Notes: generated by a model from the sequence alone, not told the origin. 18,597 bases of DNA from an uncultured Lachnospiraceae bacterium (GCA_910585825.1 CAJUEY010000049.1:1-18597); one strand, 5' to 3'. Shown: positions 7,157 through 14,969, counted from the stretch's first letter. Program-made: numbers and translations.

Positions 7157-7471
7157 ATGCATGAGAGACTAAAGGCGGCGAGGAAATATTTAAAATTATC
7201 TCAGGAATTTGTTGCGAAACAGATGAACCTTTCGCGTCCTACAATCAGCGCCATTGAATCCGGACAGAGAAAGATCACTGCTCAGGAACTGGACGCTTTT
7301 TCCAAATTATATGGTGTTAGCGCTGAAGAACTGATGCATGGGAAAAAATCGAAAACGATTGAAACGGAGATGTTTGCGCGAGCCTTTTCAGAATTGTCAG
7401 AGATCGACAAAAAAGAAATTATGAATTTAATTGATTTTAAACGTAGGTATAAGGAGAGTCTAAATGGCTGA
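7157..7471 (+). CDS. XRE-family HTH repressor/antitoxin-like regulator
   Basis: A 104-residue protein with an N-terminal helix-turn-helix of the Cro/CI (XRE) type, residues about 3-58: LKAARKYLKLSQEFVAKQ, then MNLSRPTISAIESGQRKI as turn and recognition helix. The remaining about 45 residues are a short helical tail of the kind cleaved or bound by ImmA-type partners. The start is set at 7157 because the predicted transcript begins near 7140 and a GAGAGGTGAT ribosome binding site precedes it. It overlaps the next gene by 8 bases, so the two are translationally coupled. By analogy with ImmR-ImmA pairs, it should repress its own operon and be relieved by proteolysis; it may also act as the antitoxin restraining the Fic domain of its partner. 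The operator and promoter directly upstream support autoregulation. Confidence 0.85.
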   Translation: MHERLKAARKYLKLSQEFVAKQMNLSRPTISAIESGQRKITAQELDAFSKLYGVSAEELMHGKKSKTIETEMFARAFSELSEIDKKEIMNLIDFKRRYKESLNG

Positions 7472-8825
7472 TAAGTGGAATCATTTGTATAGTTTGGGGA
7501 TGACTCCCGAAAAACTAGCGGAGAAAGTCCTTGAGGATAAGTATGGAGAGGAAATGCCTTCTATTCCCGTTAATCCTTTTAAGCTGATGCGTGGTTATGG
7601 AATTGTTTATCAGTTTATGGGATTTCAGGAGCTGGAAGGCATTTATCTTGTGCCTGAGGATAGTGAGGATATGGCGGTTGTCGGTATTAATTATAAGCGT
7701 AATATTACCAGACAGCGTTATACGGCGGCGCATGAGCTTTGCCATCATTTGAAAGACAGGCAGAATGAAGCGTGTCCTATTGGCTCAAAAGATGAAATAG
7801 AAAAATTTGCGGAGAAATTTGCGGCAGAATTATTAATGCCGAAAAAGTCTTTTTGTTCAGTTGCGCGGGAATATATGAATAATGGCAAGGTTTCGTTAGA
7901 CGGGGCATTACATTTGGCAGAATATTTTGGAGTCAGCTTTCGTTCCTGCGTATTGCGCCTGGCATATACATTTCATCTTTTGGATGGAGAATATTCTGAC
8001 CTGAATAAGCGAATTTCGAGATATAAGCCGGATAAGAAAAAGATTGAGTTGGGAATAGATGTGGAAAATATTGAACTGCTTAGGCAGGCGGTTGATTCAT
8101 ATCAGTTTTATTTTCAAGTTGAAAAGGATATTGTGTGGCATAGGTTTAAAAATGATTTTATATATAATGAAAACCGTATGGAAGGTTTAGATATAGATAA
8201 AGAAGAAGTGGCAGAAATTGTGACAGATTTAAGAATAAACCGACAGAAAAGCGCTTTTTGTAAAGAAAGTTATGAGGACTTAATACAAGTTGTCGGCCAT
8301 GCCGCATTATATGATTATATTATAGAGACAAATGACAAATTAAGTATATATAAAATTTTGGATTTGAACAAAAAGCTTTTTCAATATGCCCCTTTTCCAG
8401 AGGAATCCGGCAAAACAAGAACAGATAATAATTTGGTGCTTGGAACAAAATTTGAAACTGTAGACTGGAGGGAGGTTGCACAAGAGCTTATAAGACTGCA
8501 GGAACCGGTAGATAGCCTTGTGGAACAAGTAGATGAGTTGTCAATAAGCGAGTATTTGCTCCATGTAATAAAAATTCATCATCGAATTACACAGATTCAC
8601 CCTTTTCGAGATGGAAATGGGAGAAGCTCCAGGGCGTTGCTTAATTGGATGCTCAGATTAAAGGGATTGCCGCCTGTTTATTTTAAAGTGACGGATAAGA
8701 TGTCATATTATACGGCTTTAGAGCGTGCAGACGAGCATGGAGATTATACAGAGTTACTCAGGGTTACAATCCGTGAGTTGTTTCGGACAATTATGCGGAT
8801 GAATCATGTACAGGAACTGGGATAG
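7464..8825 (+). CDS. ImmA/IrrE metallopeptidase fused to Fic domain
   Basis: A 453-residue two-domain protein. Residues about 15-170 are an ImmA/IrrE (COG2856-type) zinc metallopeptidase: AAHELCHH gives the HExxH (H90, E91, H94), and EKFAEKFAAELLMP (113-126) matches the third-ligand helix, with E113 the likely ligand. After a linker, residues about 200-445 form a Fic domain: NENRMEG (235-241) aligns with the inhibitory-helix motif and keeps its Glu-Gly (E240) while the usual Ser/Thr position is Glu. HPFRDGNGRSSR (379-390) is an intact catalytic motif with H379, D383 and R387/R390. Fic enzymes usually transfer AMP onto target proteins; ImmA-type peptidases cleave XRE repressors. Joined in one chain and encoded with an XRE regulator (8-base overlap), this suggests a sensor-effector that removes its own repressor and modifies a host or phage target. 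Both sets of active-site residues are intact. Domain calls are firm; the combined function is inference. Confidence 0.85.
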   Translation: MADKWNHLYSLGMTPEKLAEKVLEDKYGEEMPSIPVNPFKLMRGYGIVYQFMGFQELEGIYLVPEDSEDMAVVGINYKRNITRQRYTAAHELCHHLKDRQNEACPIGSKDEIEKFAEKFAAELLMPKKSFCSVAREYMNNGKVSLDGALHLAEYFGVSFRSCVLRLAYTFHLLDGEYSDLNKRISRYKPDKKKIELGIDVENIELLRQAVDSYQFYFQVEKDIVWHRFKNDFIYNENRMEGLDIDKEEVAEIVTDLRINRQKSAFCKESYEDLIQVVGHAALYDYIIETNDKLSIYKILDLNKKLFQYAPFPEESGKTRTDNNLVLGTKFETVDWREVAQELIRLQEPVDSLVEQVDELSISEYLLHVIKIHHRITQIHPFRDGNGRSSRALLNWMLRLKGLPPVYFKVTDKMSYYTALERADEHGDYTELLRVTIRELFRTIMRMNHVQELG

Positions 8826-9015
8826 AGACGCAGATTAATTAAAATGCATAGCAAGTACATAATTCTTGTTCTAAAGTCTGTTCTAAAGAAATTCTTTTTC
8901 AATTTTATACGCACACAACGCAAGCAAAAAACAAAAACCTCTGCAAAACCTTATTTTATCAGCATTAACGGACACAGATAAAACAAAATCATTTCATATA
9001 AACCCGTCCCATATA
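8826..9015. other. Right end of the integrated element, non-coding
   Basis: About 190 bases with no gene. They carry two copies of TGTTCTAAAG at 12-bp spacing (8867-8876 and 8879-8888), an A-rich tract, and CGTCCC at 9005-9010 mirrored by GGGACG at 9022-9027 across the join with the tRNA fragment. These are the kinds of sites recombinases and their helper proteins use at element ends, but this is unproven. Confidence 0.45.
8867..8888. repeat. Direct repeat TGTTCTAAAG x2 near element end
   Basis: Two identical 10-bp copies separated by 2 bp, about 130 bp from the tRNA junction. Short direct repeats at this distance often are arm-type sites for tyrosine integrases or excisionases. The number of copies is low, so this is tentative. 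Confidence 0.35.
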
Positions 9016-9060
9016 GCGTTCGGGACGCAGAGGTCGCAGGTTCAAATCCTGTCGCATCGA
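9016..9060 (+). other. Attachment site: 3' fragment of tRNA-Pro (CGG)
   Basis: The sequence from GCG at 9016 contains an anticodon loop TTCGGGA (9019-9025, anticodon CGG) with 3' stem CGCAG, then AGGTC, a T arm GCAGG-TTCAAAT-CCTGT, the 3' acceptor strand CGCATCG and discriminator A (9060). The loop context CGTTCGGGACG is that of bacterial proline tRNA CGG. The 5' half (acceptor, D arm, most of the anticodon stem) is absent, so it cannot make a tRNA. Integrating elements that use tRNA genes leave exactly such a displaced 3' end, placing the element to the left and the chromosome to the right. No CCA is encoded. Confidence 0.8.
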
Positions 9061-9093
9061 CTGAAGGTAAAGATGCCGGAATCCTTATAAATC

Positions 9094-9142
9094 AAGGGCA
9101 CTGAAAAACTCCCGCCAAAAAGCGGGAGTTTTTAGTGCCCTT
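9094..9142. terminator. Bidirectional rho-independent terminator
   Basis: Long hairpin: AAGGGCACT (9094-9102) pairs with AGTGCCCTT (9134-9142), and AAAAACTCCCGC (9104-9115) with GCGGGAGTTTTT (9122-9133). One bulged G interrupts it and the loop is CAAAAA. T and A runs on both sides let it work on either strand. It originally ended the tRNA-Pro transcript and now also ends the minus-strand LRR gene, whose stop is about 60 nt away. Confidence 0.85.
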
Positions 9143-9201
9143 ATTTTCAAATGATTTACACAAAAGTAAGAATTTCCCTGTATTTTGTCAGATCACGCTT
9201 C

Positions 9202-12200
9202 TTACCGCTTTGCCTTTTTCGACGCTTTGCTGAGAAGGCTCGGCTGCGTTTTTGTAAGGACAGCGATCTTATAATAATATTTCTTATTCTTCTTTGCTTT
9301 TTTATCCGTATAGCTTAATTTATTCTTACCCAGCGTTTTTATTTTTGTATAGCCTGAATTTTTATTTGTCGAACGGTACAGCACATATTTTTTCGCATTC
9401 TTCACTTTTTTCCATGTGATGCGAATGCCGCCGGAAACGGCGGATGCTTTTTTGATTTTCGCACCTTTCGCCAGCGTAAGCTCTTTCGGGCTTCCCGCCG
9501 CGCTTTTCACCTTTCCATCCTTTGACACCGCTACCGCATAATAGCTCGCGCTCTGCGCCGGATTCGCATCCTGCACCGCAGCCGCGCCGGACGGTACGGT
9601 TCCTAAAAGGACGGTCGCGCCTTTGCTGACGCGGTAAATTTCATATCTGTCCGCGCCGAAAACGGGAGCAGCCGTAACGTCCACATATACGCCTGTCTTT
9701 CCCAGTTCCGCTTTCAGGGTGGAAATCTCTGGCGCCTTTAATTTCGGCGATGACGCCGTATTTTCTGTCACCGGGCCGGCATAATGGGTTTCGGTCTCTT
9801 TTATCCGGATATAAGCTGTATACTCCGTCTGCGGCAGACAGCCGCTTTTTTTGTTTTCATCCGAAAAGTTTTCTCCGTCAAAGCTGTACTCTGCGCCGTC
9901 TGTTTCAGAGATGACAGCCGTATACGTTTTTCCGTCTTTTCCTTCTTCAAACGTTAAAATACACGCCTTCTTAGCCTCCTGCAAAGCTTTATCGATCGTG
10001 AAATATTTTGTGACGGAACTGCCCGAGAGCCTGCCTCCCTCTTTCGGCGTGACGATAACGGACGCCTGCCCGGGAAGGCGGTTATCCGCATATTCGTATG
10101 TAAAATCGGCGTCCTTTTCAAATTGGATTCTGCGGCTGCCCAAATCGACGGACACTTCCGGCTCCGGCGCATGCGGCGTTACGTTGTAGACCAGATCCGG
10201 CACGTCCGCGATCATCGCCTCTGTCAGCGCAAGGCTGATCTTAAGCCCTTCGCCAAACGAACCGGTTCCCTCCGGCGTTTTTTCCGACGCGAACGTTCCG
10301 TCGCCGCTCAGTGTTCCGTTGTTTGTAAAGCTTCCTTCCGCCGTAAGTCCGCCGCCGATCTCCAGCGTCCCGTTATTGGTAAACGCTCCTTCCGCCGCCG
10401 TTATGCCGTTATTGACAAGCGTCCCGTCTATAACCGCAGACGCGCCCTGTGAAATATGCATCTTCGCGCCGTCCGCGACTGTCAGCTGCGCATCATCCGC
10501 AACGGACAGTTGAGCGTCGTCCGAAATATGCATCTTCGCGCCGTCTGCAATGGTCAGCCGGGCGCCTTCCGCAACTGTTAAGGATGCGCCGGGCGATACG
10601 GTGATAACGGCTCCTTCGCCGATCGTAACGCTGCCTGAAATGACGGTGTCGCCCTCAACCGGAAGCTGCCGTCCCGCCGGGACGTCGCGCTTTCCGTTCC
10701 AGAGAAGCAGCGGCAGCGACTCTCCCATGCGGTCCGTGCTCCGTACCAGGATTTCCAGCGTTCTGTCGGTGTAGGCGGTCAGCCTCGCCGAATCCGGCGC
10801 CGCGTCCGGTCCGAAAAACTGTAATCCCTCCCCTGCCCGTATGCAGGTCAGGCCGCTGCAGCCTTTAAACGCGTCTCCCTCAATCACTTCCACGGAATCC
10901 GGAAGGACGAGCGGTCCTGACAGCGACGTGCAGCCATAAAATGCCGCGTTTCCGATTTCCTTCAGCTGCTTGGGCATTGTTACAGTCTGAAGGTTTTCAC
11001 AGCCGGAAAAAATCGAATCCCCGATCTTCTCCAGATGTTCCGGCAGCGTGACCGAAACCAAATTTGCGCAGCCTGAAAATGCCCCTGATTCCAGTTCCTT
11101 AATGCCCTCAGGCAGAATGATCTCAGAATAGCCGGTTTTTCTCAGACCAGAGCTGATATCCGTGCAGCCGTCCGGTACGGCGAGGGTTCCCGTCAGATTC
11201 ATGCATCCATGAAAAGCGTACCTGCCAAGACTGACAAGATTTTCCGGCAGATAAATTTCCGCCAGCTGCGTGCATTCATAAAACGCCTCTTGCCCGATAT
11301 ACATAACGGAATCCGGCAATTCTATTCCCGTAATTTCATTGTTTTCGTAAAAAGCACGGTGCCCGATTTCCGCCACCGTATAGGAAACGCCGTTTTCATC
11401 CGTCACGGTTTCCGGAATGGCGACTTTTCCTGCCGGCGCCGCAGCTCCCTCCGCGGTTCCTTCCAGACGGACCTGCTTTTTCTGCGGATTGATTACGGTA
11501 TACCGAAAGACTCCGTCGCTGAAATTTAAGCCGGTTTCCTCCGGCGCATACGCCTCTCCGTTTAATTCAATGTTCGTATGTCCCACGCTGTACAGCCTGG
11601 CCGCCGTCTGTTCGCTCTCGCAGATGATTTTTATCTTGCATCTTAAACGAATGATATCCGCCTCTCCGCAAAAAAACTGGTCAACATATGCAGCGTCTCC
11701 TTTTATGGACACCGTCGTTGCATCCGGGAGCAATTCAAACCAGGCAGCGTTTAATCTTGTCACCCCCTCTGGAATTGTGACTGCCTGCAGGGATTTGCAG
11801 GATGAAAAAACCCTTGCTCCGACAGAAGACAGGCTGTCCGGCAGAGTTACCCTGGAAAGCATGTAGCAACCATAAAATGCAGATTCTCCTATCGTATGAA
11901 CCCCGTCCGGAACCGTAATTTCAGTCAGCTTATAGCAGGAATGAAATGCACAGGCTCCAATCTCCGTAAGCGTCTCCGGAAAATTTATCTCCTCAAGATC
12001 ACATTGATAAAAGGCGTACGGTCCAATTATTTTCAGTCGGTTTCCCAATGTTACGTGCGTTAGCCTGGCACAAAAATAGAACGTGCCGTATTCTATTTTT
12101 GTCAGGTTTTCCGGCAGCTTTACGCTTTGGATATCGGACCGTTGTTCATATGCGTGGCACCCTATGACTTTGACCGTATCCGGAATAACCAGATCCCATC

Positions 12201-12723
12201 TTCCGGAATTAACACCGTTTATTTCCGCGGCAAAAGCATATTCGCCGATTGAAACCAGATTCGGAGGAAGTTCAACCGCCGGCAGCGGCGCCTCTAGCGT
12301 GCTGTAAAACGCATAGTTTCCGATATCGGTAACTGTGTCCGGCAGGGTTATGCTTTCAATCCCCGCCTTCCCCCTGAACACGCTGTCTCCGATGGACGTC
12401 ACTGTAAGGCCGGTTCCCGGGGCTTTTTCGGGGATGACGATATCCCCGGAGGCGTCCGCCCAGTCTGTCAGCTGCACCGTATTCTCCGTTACCTTCCGGT
12501 AGCCGACGCCGTCGATCTCAAACCGCTGCCCCAAGACGGGTGACGCCGGAGATATGGAAGACGGCTCTTCGGAAGCGTACACATTTGCTTCCCGCAGGAT
12601 TTCGGCGGTTTTACCGCTTAGACCCGTTTCTCCCGTGATTTGAAGAGAAAAAGGCAAAGCCTGCACAATGACGCATGCCGCCACAAAAAAGGCTGTTCGT
12701 TTTCCAATTCTTTTACTTATCAT
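9202..12723 (-). CDS. Secreted BspA-like leucine-rich repeat surface protein
   Basis: A 1173-residue exported protein. Residues 1-50 form a signal peptide (basic MISKRIGKRT, hydrophobic FFVAACVIVQALPF, likely cut after VYA). Two blocks of LRR_5 (BspA/TpLRR) repeats follow, about 95-350 and 430-660, with the IP-x-x-V-x-x-IG-x-x-AF-x-x-C pattern. They are separated by a linker with a FRYTV-type strand. Residues about 695-765 are eight-residue repeats of the type GAKMHISD/DAQLTVAD, a likely beta-solenoid, then a Gly/Asn-rich part (NNGTL units). Then comes a YSFDGENFSD-type domain, and finally two fibronectin-III-like modules (about 985-1173) ending in a very lysine-rich tail. No LPXTG sorting motif or membrane anchor is seen; the basic tail could hold it to the cell wall. 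GAGAGGAG precedes the ATG. Such proteins act in adhesion or host interaction. A divergent two-component system shares its promoter region. Confidence 0.9.
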   Translation of the reverse strand: MISKRIGKRTAFFVAACVIVQALPFSLQITGETGLSGKTAEILREANVYASEEPSSISPASPVLGQRFEIDGVGYRKVTENTVQLTDWADASGDIVIPEKAPGTGLTVTSIGDSVFRGKAGIESITLPDTVTDIGNYAFYSTLEAPLPAVELPPNLVSIGEYAFAAEINGVNSGRWDLVIPDTVKVIGCHAYEQRSDIQSVKLPENLTKIEYGTFYFCARLTHVTLGNRLKIIGPYAFYQCDLEEINFPETLTEIGACAFHSCYKLTEITVPDGVHTIGESAFYGCYMLSRVTLPDSLSSVGARVFSSCKSLQAVTIPEGVTRLNAAWFELLPDATTVSIKGDAAYVDQFFCGEADIIRLRCKIKIICESEQTAARLYSVGHTNIELNGEAYAPEETGLNFSDGVFRYTVINPQKKQVRLEGTAEGAAAPAGKVAIPETVTDENGVSYTVAEIGHRAFYENNEITGIELPDSVMYIGQEAFYECTQLAEIYLPENLVSLGRYAFHGCMNLTGTLAVPDGCTDISSGLRKTGYSEIILPEGIKELESGAFSGCANLVSVTLPEHLEKIGDSIFSGCENLQTVTMPKQLKEIGNAAFYGCTSLSGPLVLPDSVEVIEGDAFKGCSGLTCIRAGEGLQFFGPDAAPDSARLTAYTDRTLEILVRSTDRMGESLPLLLWNGKRDVPAGRQLPVEGDTVISGSVTIGEGAVITVSPGASLTVAEGARLTIADGAKMHISDDAQLSVADDAQLTVADGAKMHISQGASAVIDGTLVNNGITAAEGAFTNNGTLEIGGGLTAEGSFTNNGTLSGDGTFASEKTPEGTGSFGEGLKISLALTEAMIADVPDLVYNVTPHAPEPEVSVDLGSRRIQFEKDADFTYEYADNRLPGQASVIVTPKEGGRLSGSSVTKYFTIDKALQEAKKACILTFEEGKDGKTYTAVISETDGAEYSFDGENFSDENKKSGCLPQTEYTAYIRIKETETHYAGPVTENTASSPKLKAPEISTLKAELGKTGVYVDVTAAPVFGADRYEIYRVSKGATVLLGTVPSGAAAVQDANPAQSASYYAVAVSKDGKVKSAAGSPKELTLAKGAKIKKASAVSGGIRITWKKVKNAKKYVLYRSTNKNSGYTKIKTLGKNKLSYTDKKAKKNKKYYYKIAVLTKTQPSLLSKASKKAKR
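10451..10545. repeat. Internal coding repeats (24-bp unit)
   Basis: Within the LRR gene, a 23-bp identical segment occurs at 10451-10473 and 10523-10545, 72 bp (three 24-bp units) apart. It corresponds to the octapeptide repeats of the predicted beta-solenoid. The identity at DNA level suggests recent duplication and possible length variation between strains. Confidence 0.7.
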
Positions 12724-12765
12724 TTCTTCGTTTCTCCTCTCAAGTATTTCATTTTGATGAAATCT

Positions 12766-12794
12766 ATTATTTCACAGAAAACCGCCAGAAACAA
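12766..12794 (-). promoter_or_regulatory. Putative promoter of the LRR surface protein
   Basis: On the minus strand, TTGTTT (12794-12789), 17 bp, AATAAT (12771-12766). The -10 is good and the -35 poor, as expected of an activated promoter. The tandem 19-bp repeats begin immediately upstream of the -35. A 7-bp dyad, ATTTCAT-TTTG-ATGAAAT (12746-12763), lies just downstream. Confidence 0.45.
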
Positions 12795-12832
12795 GATTTC
12801 AGGGATAAAAGGCAGATTTCAGGGATAAAAGG
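12794..12832. repeat. Tandem 19-bp repeat, likely LytTR operator
   Basis: AGATTTCAGGGATAAAAGG occurs twice in a row with one base between (12794-12812 and 12814-12832), a 20-bp period. LytTR regulators bind paired direct repeats about two helical turns apart, next to the -35 of their targets. The position between the LRR gene and the response regulator gene fits, although the bases do not closely match published LytTR consensus sequences. Confidence 0.6.
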
Positions 12833-12845
12833 AAACGCTTTTCTA

Positions 12846-12874
12846 TGGAAATTTGTCTTCCCATATATTATAAT
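12846..12874 (+). promoter_or_regulatory. Putative promoter of the LytTR/GHKL operon
   Basis: TATAAT at 12869-12874 with a weak TGGAAA 17 bp upstream (12846-12851). The tandem repeats end 13 bp before this -35, so the same operator could also influence the regulatory operon. Confidence 0.4.
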
Positions 12875-12913
12875 AAAAAAGCTATTTATTATAAAAAGGA
12901 GATGTCTCCCCCC

Positions 12914-13651
12914 ATGAAAATTGCAATTATAGACGACCAAAAGCAGGACAGAGACAACCTAAGAGAAGAGGTCACAGCTTATTTTTCCGGAAAAGACATT
13001 CCTCTGGAATGTGATCTGTTTGCAGGCGGCGAAGAGTTTCTTTTTCCTGCGGAAGGCAGACAGTATGATCTTGTATTTCTGGACATTTTCATGGAGGAAC
13101 CCGACGGCATTCAAACCGCCCGCATTCTGCGCCGGACAGACCTGAACGCTCTTCTGGTTTTTCTTACTTCCAGTATGGAACATATGGCGGACGCTTTTGA
13201 CGTTCATGCGTTTGGTTATCTGTCAAAGCCTCTGGATCCTTCCGCTCTGCGGCGGATTCTGGATGACGCCATAAAGCTGCTGGATCAAAGCCCGCCCTAC
13301 CTGGAAATTCCCGTGGGCAGGCAGACAGTCTCTATTTTATTATCTGACATCCGTTACGTTGTGGCGGATTCCAATTATATTGAAATCCACGCGGACACAC
13401 AGTACCGAAGCCGCATGTCTTTTAAAAAGCTGACCGGCCTGCTCGGCAGCGACGGGCGTTTTTTTATCATCAACCGGGGTGTTCTGGTAAATCTGGATTA
13501 CATCCGTTCCATGGATGACCTGACGTGTCGTTTGACGGACCGGACCGCGCTTCCGATCAGCAGAAGAAGAACCGCTTCCCTGAAACAGGCCTATATTACA
13601 AGACAATTCGCAATCCGAACGAAAAAAGTCTCAAAAGGAGCTTCCTTATGA
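12914..13651 (+). CDS. LytTR-family response regulator
   Basis: A 245-residue cytoplasmic transcription regulator of the AgrA/LytR group. The receiver domain (1-120) has the acidic pair D7-D8 (IIDDQ), phosphorylation-type D57 in LVFLDIFM, T85 (VFLTSS) and K105 (YLSKP). The LytTR DNA-binding domain spans about 130-231, including YVVADSNYIEIHA, SFKKLTGLL and FFIINRGVLVNLDYI. The ATG at 12914 is chosen because it begins the receiver fold; AAAGGAG lies 12 nt upstream. An in-frame ATG at 12902 would abut the ribosome binding site and adds only MSPP. The stop overlaps the kinase start by ATGA, so they form a coupled two-gene operon. Its probable target is the divergent LRR gene through the repeats between them. 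No agrB/agrD-like peptide system is present nearby. Confidence 0.9.
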   Translation: MKIAIIDDQKQDRDNLREEVTAYFSGKDIPLECDLFAGGEEFLFPAEGRQYDLVFLDIFMEEPDGIQTARILRRTDLNALLVFLTSSMEHMADAFDVHAFGYLSKPLDPSALRRILDDAIKLLDQSPPYLEIPVGRQTVSILLSDIRYVVADSNYIEIHADTQYRSRMSFKKLTGLLGSDGRFFIINRGVLVNLDYIRSMDDLTCRLTDRTALPISRRRTASLKQAYITRQFAIRTKKVSKGASL

Positions 13652-14964
13652 ATTATTTGCTGATATTAAACAAAGCCATGGAATTTTCCATTATTACGCC
13701 GGGGATTTTCATCTGCCTGATGCCCGTAACAAAATGGATCAAAGTTCCTCTGAAAAAGCTCTGGCTTCCCGTAACAGCCGGCGTTTTGGCTTTTTGTTTC
13801 ATTTCCGGAGCGGTTTCTGTCTTTTTTCGGTATTATCCCTCGGTCTTTTTTTACCCTACTATGCTGGTTTGTCTCTTATTATATTTCCGCTATGTGAATC
13901 TGGAACGGATCAAGCTTCTGTTTCTGTTTCTGTGCACCATAGCCGCTCTGACTTTCGGCGGCCTTGCCAATGACATTACGGAAGCCATGATAAATCCCGA
14001 CAGAGACATGCACGGATTTTATTATTATGGACTGATGGTTCAGTATCTGATCAGTCTGGCATTTTTAATTGTTTTTTTTATCTTTCGGAAGAAGTTAACC
14101 TGGCTGTTTGAAAATTTTCACTCCGCATTTCTCTGGCGCATGATCTGCATTGTTCCCGCGTTAGTCTCTTTTTGCAATCTCAGCATGTCGCCCGCCGATT
14201 ATCACACGTTGTTTGTCGGGAGGATTTTTGAGCTTTATCTGATCATTGAAACGTGCCTGCTTGCGTTTTTCCTGATTTTTCTGATTCTGTTTTATCTGAT
14301 CGCCAGGGCGGTTACCGAAAAATACCAGACGGAAAAAACGGTTCTGATGTACCAGATGCAGATGTCGCAATATCATTCCCTCAAAAATTATATGGAACAG
14401 ACCAGCCGCATCCGCCATGATTTCCGCCATATTATGATAACGACAGGGGAGCTTCTCCAGACAAAGCAGTACGATAAATTAAAGCAGTACGCCGACGACT
14501 ACTGCCGTACTTTTTCCGACGCCCCTTCCGTTTGTCATTTCTGTAAGCATGCCAGCGCCAATGCTCTTTTATCCTATTATGCCTCCATTGCCGCTGATCA
14601 TAAAATAACGATACAATTTCAGATTCAAATCCCTGAAAATATTTCCGTTTCGGATATTGATTTGAGCATCCTTCTGGGGAATCTGCTTGAAAATGCCGTT
14701 TTTGCCTGTAAGACAGCAGAACCCGCAAAGCGTTATATTCATCTTACCGCCGATACCAATACGCCCGGCGCGTTATTTATCGTTATGGCAAACAGCTTTG
14801 ACGGCAAAATAAAAAAGTCCAATGGCGGCTTTCTATCCACCAAAGAAGGCGGAAGCGCCATCGGACTTTCCTCTGTCCGCGCAATTGCAGAAAAATATCA
14901 GGGTTTCGCACAGTTTTCCGCAGACAAAACGGAGTTTATCTCGAATGTCATGCTGAAATATTAA
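13648..14964 (+). CDS. GHKL sensor histidine kinase (AgrC-like)
   Basis: A 438-residue membrane kinase. About six hydrophobic segments occupy residues 5-220 (for example 41-60, 68-82, 88-106, 128-147, 162-180, 194-219). A helical linker follows, then the phosphoacceptor region SRIRHDFRHIM (H257). Residues about 335-438 form the GHKL ATP-binding domain with the N box GNLLENAVFA (N345, N349) and a G-rich segment GGSAIGLSSV (401-410). The start at 13648 has AAAAGGAG upstream and overlaps the regulator's stop; longer in-frame readings run through the regulator gene and are discarded. It should sense an unknown extracellular signal and phosphorylate the LytTR regulator encoded just before it. A short CHFCKH cluster (296-301) in the linker could be redox- or metal-sensitive. 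Confidence 0.9.
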   Translation: MNYLLILNKAMEFSIITPGIFICLMPVTKWIKVPLKKLWLPVTAGVLAFCFISGAVSVFFRYYPSVFFYPTMLVCLLLYFRYVNLERIKLLFLFLCTIAALTFGGLANDITEAMINPDRDMHGFYYYGLMVQYLISLAFLIVFFIFRKKLTWLFENFHSAFLWRMICIVPALVSFCNLSMSPADYHTLFVGRIFELYLIIETCLLAFFLIFLILFYLIARAVTEKYQTEKTVLMYQMQMSQYHSLKNYMEQTSRIRHDFRHIMITTGELLQTKQYDKLKQYADDYCRTFSDAPSVCHFCKHASANALLSYYASIAADHKITIQFQIQIPENISVSDIDLSILLGNLLENAVFACKTAEPAKRYIHLTADTNTPGALFIVMANSFDGKIKKSNGGFLSTKEGGSAIGLSSVRAIAEKYQGFAQFSADKTEFISNVMLKY

Positions 14965-14969
14965 AATCG

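Noticed and set aside
9016..9060. Functional tRNA gene
   Set aside because: The 5' acceptor strand, D arm and most of the anticodon 5' stem are absent upstream, so it can only be an attachment-site remnant.
9202..9300. LPXTG sorting signal in the LRR protein
   Set aside because: The C-terminus ends in a lysine-rich fibronectin-like module with no LPXTG-type motif and no terminal membrane helix.
9851..12307. Plus-strand open frames inside the LRR gene
   Set aside because: They are antisense shadows of a GC-rich repetitive gene with clear signal peptide and domain structure; none has a ribosome binding site or recognisable domain.
12845..14964. Agr-type quorum-sensing locus
   Set aside because: The kinase and regulator are of that class, but no AgrB-like processing protein or peptide precursor gene is visible next to them.
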